From contig DDJS01000155.1 of the NCBI GenBank assembly GCA_002339165.1, forward strand, positions 11,018 to 39,737: DNA of 28,720 nt, written 5' to 3'. Below the pieces are notes generated by a model. The model saw only the letters and a program-made list of their open reading frames with translations. It made no database searches and was not told the origin of the DNA. Origin of the DNA: Cellvibrionales bacterium UBA2618 (GTDB lineage: Bacteria > Pseudomonadota > Gammaproteobacteria > Pseudomonadales > Porticoccaceae). The position numbers and the translations under genes were made by a program. This document shows, piece after piece, positions 24,368-28,720 of the stretch; the stretch's first letter is position 1; each line of letters opens with the position of its first letter.

Positions 24368-25813
24368 TTAGCCGATATTTTTGGTGTGTGCAAAGGCCTC
24401 CAGTGCACGCGCTCGCGATGCCTTAAGGTCGACGATAGGCGCTGGGTAGTCAACGCCTATAACCACCTTTGCGGCGCTTAAAATTGCCTCGGGGGCAAGC
24501 CAGGGCGCATGGATATATTTTTTCGGTAGTGCGCTCAGTTCCGGCACATAACGACGAATATAATCGCCGTCGCCATCAAATTTTTCGCTCTGAGTAATCG
24601 GATTAAAGATTCGAAAGAACGGCGCGGCGTCAGCACCACTGCCAGCCACCCACTGCCAGCTAGCACTGTTACTCGCCAGATCGGCATCCACCAGACAATC
24701 CCAAAACCAGGCCTCGCCATGATGCCAGTGAAGCAACAAATTCTTGACCAAAAAGGATCCAACCACCATGCGCACGCGGTTGTGCATATACCCGGTGAGC
24801 CACAACTCACGCATCCCTGCATCCACCAAGGGGTAGCCGGTGCGGCCGGCCTGCCACGCCAATAGCGCCTCGGGATCAGTAAGCCAAGGGAAATTATCAA
24901 ACCTTGACTGGAGATTTTTCCTCGGCAACTGGGGAAAATGATAGAGCAGATAGTGCGAGAACTCACGCCACCCTAACTCGCTTAAAAAAGTATCTAACCC
25001 GGCGCCATCGCCGGCATAGTCGGCGCCTGCCTGGGCGCGGTACCACGCGCTATTCACAGATATCTGACCAAAATGTAAATACGGCGATAAGCGGGAGACA
25101 TTGGCGCGATTCGGAAAATTTCTGCCGTCGCGGTAATCTTCGAGTTGGCTATCAACGAAATCGTCCAATCGGCGGTGCGCGCCCTGCTCGCTGATCTCCC
25201 AGCATTCGCGCAGGGGGGCGTCCCACCCCACCCGCGGCAACAATTCGAGATCGCCAATGCGCAGAGAACGAGCACTTGGCTCGCAGTTAGCGAGATGCAA
25301 CGTCGGCGTGGGCAGCGGTTCGCGCGGCGCTGGCGCCGATAAACACCCGCGTCGGTAGTACGGAGTAAACACGCGATACGGTGTGGCGTCTTTTTTCAGA
25401 ACCTGCCAGGGCTCCCACAACAGACTGGCGTTGCTACTATGAGCTGCAATACCGCGAGCGCGCAGTTGGATTTTCAGTTGGCTATCGCGAGACAGACGCC
25501 ATGGCTCGTAACAACGGTTCCAGTAGACGCAAGTAGCGCCATAGTGCGCGACCAGCGAGGGTATGATTTCGCTGGCATCGCCGCGGTAAAATTGTAACTG
25601 CCCGTCGAGGGATTGACCGAGCGACGACAACGCGTGATGCAACCACCAGCGACTCGCCGCCCCGATACGATCCTGAGCGGCGTTTACGTCGTCTAATATA
25701 TAGATCGGAATTACCTTGGCGTGCTCCGAAGCGGCAACCAATGCCGGATTATCGCGAATGCGTAGATCTTGGCGAAACCACATAATGACCGGGGCTGAAC
25801 TGAGTTCTGACAT
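24368..25813 (-). CDS. phr: Deoxyribodipyrimidine photolyase (class I CPD type)
   Basis: A 481-residue DNA photolyase that repairs cyclobutane pyrimidine dimers with light. The N-terminal antenna domain begins VIMWFRQDLRIRDNPALVAA. The FAD domain shows ELGWREFSHYLLYHFP, DAGMRELWLTGYMHNRVRM, and DADLASNSASWQWVAGSG. The asparagine after DADLAS corresponds to the flavin-contacting Asn of E. coli photolyase. DAAPFFRIFNPITQSEKFD follows as in CPD enzymes. A cryptochrome-like function cannot be excluded. The gene converges with purH (19-base gap) and lies back to back with purD. No ribosome binding site is obvious before the ATG. This insertion separates purH from purD. Confidence 0.94.
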   Translation of the reverse strand: MSELSSAPVIMWFRQDLRIRDNPALVAASEHAKVIPIYILDDVNAAQDRIGAASRWWLHHALSSLGQSLDGQLQFYRGDASEIIPSLVAHYGATCVYWNRCYEPWRLSRDSQLKIQLRARGIAAHSSNASLLWEPWQVLKKDATPYRVFTPYYRRGCLSAPAPREPLPTPTLHLANCEPSARSLRIGDLELLPRVGWDAPLRECWEISEQGAHRRLDDFVDSQLEDYRDGRNFPNRANVSRLSPYLHFGQISVNSAWYRAQAGADYAGDGAGLDTFLSELGWREFSHYLLYHFPQLPRKNLQSRFDNFPWLTDPEALLAWQAGRTGYPLVDAGMRELWLTGYMHNRVRMVVGSFLVKNLLLHWHHGEAWFWDCLVDADLASNSASWQWVAGSGADAAPFFRIFNPITQSEKFDGDGDYIRRYVPELSALPKKYIHAPWLAPEAILSAAKVVIGVDYPAPIVDLKASRARALEAFAHTKNIG

Positions 25814-25991
25814 AATGATTTTCGTTATTTTTGGTTACCGTAAAACGGCAGCAAGTGAATGACGGATAAGCGGAGCGCTTGGTACATCTGGGTCTGCGCT
25901 CAGTGTATACGATATGAGTGGCCAATAGGCCTTAACAAAAGGCCCAATCGCTGGATTGTTACGCTTTTTTGATCGCCTGCTGACGGCTGTC

Positions 25992-26000
25992 TGATATAAT
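25992..26000 (+). promoter_or_regulatory. Extended -10 promoter of purD
   Basis: The bases TGATATAAT form a perfect extended -10 element (TGn-TATAAT) 28 bases before the purD ATG. Transcription should begin near 26007, leaving a leader of about 22 bases with an AAGAG ribosome binding site. Two small inverted repeats lie just upstream: GGCCTT/AAGGCC (25928-25944) and CAATC/GATTG (25945-25958). They might be operators. The nearest -35-like TTGATC is 20 bases away, too far to be ideal. Confidence 0.65.
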
Positions 26001-26028
26001 AATATAGCGTTTTTTTAGAAGAGTTAGT

Positions 26029-27309
26029 ATGAAAGTATTGGTGATTGGTGGCGGTGGCCGCGAACATGCGTTGGCCTGGAGTGCGGGGCGCTGCGCCGGC
26101 GTAGACAAGGTCTTTGTGGCACCGGGCAATGCCGGGACCGCGCTGGAATCAGGCATTGAGAACGTCGATCTTAGCGTCGACGACTTTGCCGGACTGGCTG
26201 ACTTTGCCTGCCAGCACAGCGTTGAGTTGACCATTGTCGGGCCAGAACAGCCGTTGGTTGACGGCATCGTTAATTTTTTTCAGGAACGTCAACTAGCAAT
26301 CTTTGGACCCACCCAAGGGGCCGCACAACTCGAGGCGTCTAAAGCCTTCACCAAAGATTTTTTGGCGCGCCACAACATACCCAGCGGAGACTATCAAACT
26401 TTTACTGAGCGGGATGCCGCCATCGCCTATGCGCGTGCTAAAGGCGCGCCCATTGTCATCAAGGCGGATGGACTGGCCGCAGGAAAGGGAGTGATTGTCG
26501 CCACGTCCCTGAGCGAGGCCGAGGACGCTATCACCGATATGTTGTCTGGAAACGTTTTTGGCGTTGCCGGGCACCGAGTTGTGGTCGAGGAGTATCTGGA
26601 TGGTGAAGAGGCCAGTTTTATCGTTATGGTAGACGGTAAAAACGTCCTGCCGATGGCCACCAGCCAGGATCATAAACGGGTGGGCGACGGTGACTGCGGG
26701 CCCAATACCGGTGGAATGGGGGCCTATTCGCCTGCGCCGGTAGTGAGCGCAGAGATTCATCGACGAGTGATGGATGAAATTATTATGCCGACGGTCGAGG
26801 GTATGGCTGCTGAAGGCAACCCCTACTGCGGCTTTTTGTACGCGGGTTTGATGATTACTGCCGACGGCGCACCCAAAGTAATCGAATATAACTGTCGATT
26901 TGGTGATCCGGAAACGCAGCCAATTGTGCTGCGGCTGCGGTCAAATTTAGTCGAGCACTGCCTCGCTGCGCTGTCGGGTAAACTCGACGGACAGTCGGCA
27001 AAATGGGATCCGCGCCCAGCGGTCGGCGTGGTGTTAGCCGCGGCAGGCTATCCTGGAAAATACGCTAAAGGACTGCCAATCAGCGGCTTATCTGATGGGT
27101 CGGATGACGGCAAGGTGTTTCATGCCGGAAGCCGTCTCGAGGCCGGCGCTGTGGTCACCAATGGCGGGCGAGTACTCTGTGCAACGGCGTTGGGTGACAG
27201 TATCGACAACGCCAGAGATGCGGCTTATGCGCTGTGTCGAGGGGTTCACTGGGACGGCTCTTTTTATCGAAAGGATATCGCTTGGCGCGCACTCAAACGC
27301 GACAGATAG
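26029..27309 (+). CDS. purD: Phosphoribosylamine-glycine ligase (GAR synthetase)
   Basis: A 426-residue ATP-grasp enzyme that joins glycine to phosphoribosylamine in purine synthesis. The N-terminus MKVLVIGGGGREHALAW is the family hallmark. The next blocks are GPEQPLVDGIVNFF, GPTQGAAQLEASKAFTKDFL, and the ATP-grasp motif VIKADGLAAGKGVIVA. DGEEASFIVMVDGKNVLPMA and QDHKRVGDGDCGPNTGGMGA carry further ATP and metal contacts, and VIEYNCRFGDPETQ holds the magnesium ligands. The length is normal (E. coli PurD 429). It has its own promoter because phr separates it from purH. Confidence 0.97.
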   Translation: MKVLVIGGGGREHALAWSAGRCAGVDKVFVAPGNAGTALESGIENVDLSVDDFAGLADFACQHSVELTIVGPEQPLVDGIVNFFQERQLAIFGPTQGAAQLEASKAFTKDFLARHNIPSGDYQTFTERDAAIAYARAKGAPIVIKADGLAAGKGVIVATSLSEAEDAITDMLSGNVFGVAGHRVVVEEYLDGEEASFIVMVDGKNVLPMATSQDHKRVGDGDCGPNTGGMGAYSPAPVVSAEIHRRVMDEIIMPTVEGMAAEGNPYCGFLYAGLMITADGAPKVIEYNCRFGDPETQPIVLRLRSNLVEHCLAALSGKLDGQSAKWDPRPAVGVVLAAAGYPGKYAKGLPISGLSDGSDDGKVFHAGSRLEAGAVVTNGGRVLCATALGDSIDNARDAAYALCRGVHWDGSFYRKDIAWRALKRDR

Positions 27310-27370
27310 AGCGCTATAAGCTCAGCGAGATCGAGGCTAAAAGCGGTTCGACCGGCCATTGCGAAGCGCA

Positions 27371-28306
27371 TCATTCCTTAACGATACTCTGAATCGCAGC
27401 GACCAACCAGCGATGAATCGGTGAGTCCATGGTTCGAGCGTGTTGCAGTAGCACAAGGGTGATCGACTTCTCGTGTGGAAGATCATCGGGGAAACTCTTG
27501 CGCACGATGGGGTACATCTCTTCCTCGAGAGTGTGCCCGTAACGCGCCGCGACCATCAAACAATCACTGTCACTGATGGTCTCCATGGCGGTCATAAACT
27601 GCTTGGTAACCAGCGCTTTTTTACGTTTCCGACCTAGTCGCCGTAGAGTTTTATCAAACCGTGAGTCGGTTCTCGCGCTGACCCGTTTTGCAATCAGCAG
27701 ATAGTATTGCACGTATGGGTATTCAAGGAGGTCGTCCAGCGTCAATTTAGATTTTGCCGCCAAAGGGTGGCCCTCGCGCATCCATATAGAGGGGCGATAA
27801 GTGGTCAGGTGCGTGGCACTGATATCATCGCTGAGCGTTTTATCGATATCGATGGCAAAATCGAGTAGCCCGGCAGCCAGTTCGCCTTCAACAGAGTCAG
27901 TATCGCTCGAAATCGACAGCACCACCCCGGGCGCACGCTCGCTTAACATCCGAGTCAGTTGAGAGATCAATGAAATGGCAAAGAATTCTGGGACGGCGAT
28001 GCTGATTTCGCCCTCATAGGAGGCGGGGTCAAACTCACCACGAGCAACCATTTCAAGAATATTCTCTAACATATTGGGCAACCGCCTCTGTAAATCTTGC
28101 GCCCTGGGCGTTGGTACCAATTCGTTGCCGGAGCGTGTAAACAGCGGGTCGTCCAGTTGTTGCCTGAGACGCTGCAGCACTCGACTCATAGCCGGTTGGG
28201 TAATGTATAACCGCTGCGCGGCGCGGGTGACGCTTTTTTCCTCGAGCAAAGCCTGCAGAGAAACCAACAGGTTGAGGTCCATACGCGACAGTTTTTGTAA
28301 ATTCAT
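27371..28306 (-). CDS. LysR-family transcriptional regulator
   Basis: A 311-residue LysR-type regulator. The N-terminal winged helix-turn-helix spans about residues 9-68: MDLNLLVSLQALLEEKSVTR, AAQRLYITQPAMSRVLQRLR and DDPLFTRSGNELVPTPRA. The remainder is the periplasmic-binding-like effector domain of two lobes, here with ISIAVPEFFAISLISQLTRM and the lysine/arginine-rich stretch RRLGRKRKKALV. The start ATG follows GAGG by about five bases. The inducer and targets cannot be read from the sequence. LysR proteins often control the divergent neighbour; that gene begins just past the window end. It converges with purD with a 61-base gap. Confidence 0.93.
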   Translation of the reverse strand: MNLQKLSRMDLNLLVSLQALLEEKSVTRAAQRLYITQPAMSRVLQRLRQQLDDPLFTRSGNELVPTPRAQDLQRRLPNMLENILEMVARGEFDPASYEGEISIAVPEFFAISLISQLTRMLSERAPGVVLSISSDTDSVEGELAAGLLDFAIDIDKTLSDDISATHLTTYRPSIWMREGHPLAAKSKLTLDDLLEYPYVQYYLLIAKRVSARTDSRFDKTLRRLGRKRKKALVTKQFMTAMETISDSDCLMVAARYGHTLEEEMYPIVRKSFPDDLPHEKSITLVLLQHARTMDSPIHRWLVAAIQSIVKE

Positions 28307-28348
28307 GGGAACCTCATGGAATAACCAACAATCATAAGTGGGCTATAA

Positions 28349-28377
28349 ATAATGCATTTGCTTTATGTTGTGGTCAA
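28349..28377 (-). promoter_or_regulatory. Sigma70-type promoter of the LysR gene
   Basis: On the minus strand TTGACC (28372-28377) and CATTAT (28349-28354) are 17 bases apart. The expected start is near 28342, about 35 bases before the ATG. A perfect AATGCATT palindrome (28351-28358) overlaps the -10 box, and the pair CATAA/TTATG flanks it. This is the sort of place where LysR proteins bind to repress themselves. Confidence 0.55.
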
Positions 28378-28704
28378 GCCTCAATGTTATCTTTCGGTTT
28401 TTGCGCCCTAAAAATTACTTATGGGCATCCGTGATAGGGCTATTGAACCCTCGAATTTACTTGTATCGCTGCGGTGCCTGTCAACCTATAAAAGGTAATA
28501 TCATCTAAATGTAGCGTCTAAACATGCGCTATTCAATCTCAGTTAATGGAGCATCGAAAATATTCAACGCGACTCTTCCTGGCTCCGTTTTATGCTGCCT
28601 ATCTAAACCCAACAAACCTCATAAGAACCTTGCCGTGACCGCGGGTAAGCAAAGGGCTAAAAATAAACCGCCGCGCAGCTCAGATTTTTTAGGTCTCGCA
28701 CAAC

Positions 28705-28710
28705 AGGAGG
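28705..28710 (+). promoter_or_regulatory. Ribosome binding site of a gene starting past the window
   Basis: A perfect AGGAGG lies 10 bases before the end of the window and no ATG, GTG or TTG follows within it. The start codon of a plus-strand gene is therefore expected at or just after the edge. Confidence 0.5.
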
Positions 28711-28720
28711 GTAGAACAAC

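Larger units (their letters stand above)
28307..28720. other. Non-coding region upstream of the LysR gene, to window end
   Basis: This 414-base stretch has no open frame longer than about 30 codons on the plus strand that I could support. The part nearest the LysR gene holds its promoter and palindrome. The rest is AT-rich and contains a TATAAA at 28487-28492 with no good -35 partner. No tRNA-like cloverleaf or terminator was recognised. The last 20 bases hold a ribosome binding site, so the right-hand part is probably the leader of a plus-strand gene divergent from the LysR gene. Confidence 0.5.

Noticed and set aside
27344..27354. A GGTTCGACC stretch resembling a tRNA T-loop
   Set aside because: The 61-base gap between purD and the LysR gene is too short for a tRNA and no acceptor or anticodon stems are present.
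28544..28636. A 30-codon plus-strand open frame near the right edge
   Set aside because: It has no ribosome binding site and no similarity I can recognise; too short to support.

Overview
The window is a chromosomal stretch from a gammaproteobacterium and is packed with housekeeping genes. The assignment rests on conserved gene orders: ygfB-pepP-ubiH-ubiI facing away from zapA-ssrS-ygfA, ilvA divergent from rpiA, and dsbD-aroQ-accB-accC-prmA-dusB-fis-purH-(x)-purD. These resemble pseudomonads and related marine lineages more than enterics (for example the DUF2333 gene and the Mg-type HemB). The genus cannot be fixed from this sequence. No mobile element, CRISPR array, prophage gene, rRNA or tRNA was seen, and coding style looks uniform by eye.

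Layout. 1-2089: 3' part of hemL, a strong terminator-like hairpin, and hemB (tetrapyrrole synthesis). 2110-4796: rsuA-like, rsmC-like and a RIO1-family kinase. 4827-9167 (minus): ubiI, ubiH, pepP and ygfB. 9249-12077 (plus): a well-formed sigma70 promoter, a small coiled-coil gene, zapA, 6S RNA, ygfA and pyruvate kinase. 12074-14411: ilvA (minus) divergent from rpiA (plus). 14419-15902 (minus): DUF2333 membrane protein and a PCu(A)C copper chaperone with a perfect copper motif. 16186-17907: dsbD. 18183-24348: aroQ-accB-accC-prmA-dusB-fis-purH. 24368-25813 (minus): a DNA photolyase that separates purH from purD. 26029-27309: purD with its own extended -10 promoter. 27371-28306 (minus): a LysR regulator. 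28307-28720: non-coding, ending in a ribosome binding site for a gene just outside the window.

How the genes work together. hemL and hemB are consecutive steps of 5-aminolevulinate synthesis and use. rsuA and rsmC modify 16S rRNA and overlap by four bases; the adjacent RIO kinase may belong to the same small-subunit theme. ubiH and ubiI hydroxylate the ubiquinone ring. AccB and AccC are the biotin carrier and biotin carboxylase of acetyl-CoA carboxylase. PrmA, DusB and Fis link translation and growth control. PurH and PurD belong to purine synthesis. PCu(A)C and DsbD both act in the periplasm, on copper delivery and thiol reduction.

I found no convincing new multi-gene system. The best leads are modest: a two-hairpin leader with a TTG start before dusB-fis, a possible AUC start of dsbD, the RIO kinase next to rRNA-modifying enzymes, and the DUF2333-PCu(A)C pair facing dsbD. 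Several starts were moved from the longest open frame to internal codons on the evidence of family N-termini, ribosome binding sites or stop-start overlaps; each case is explained in its entry.
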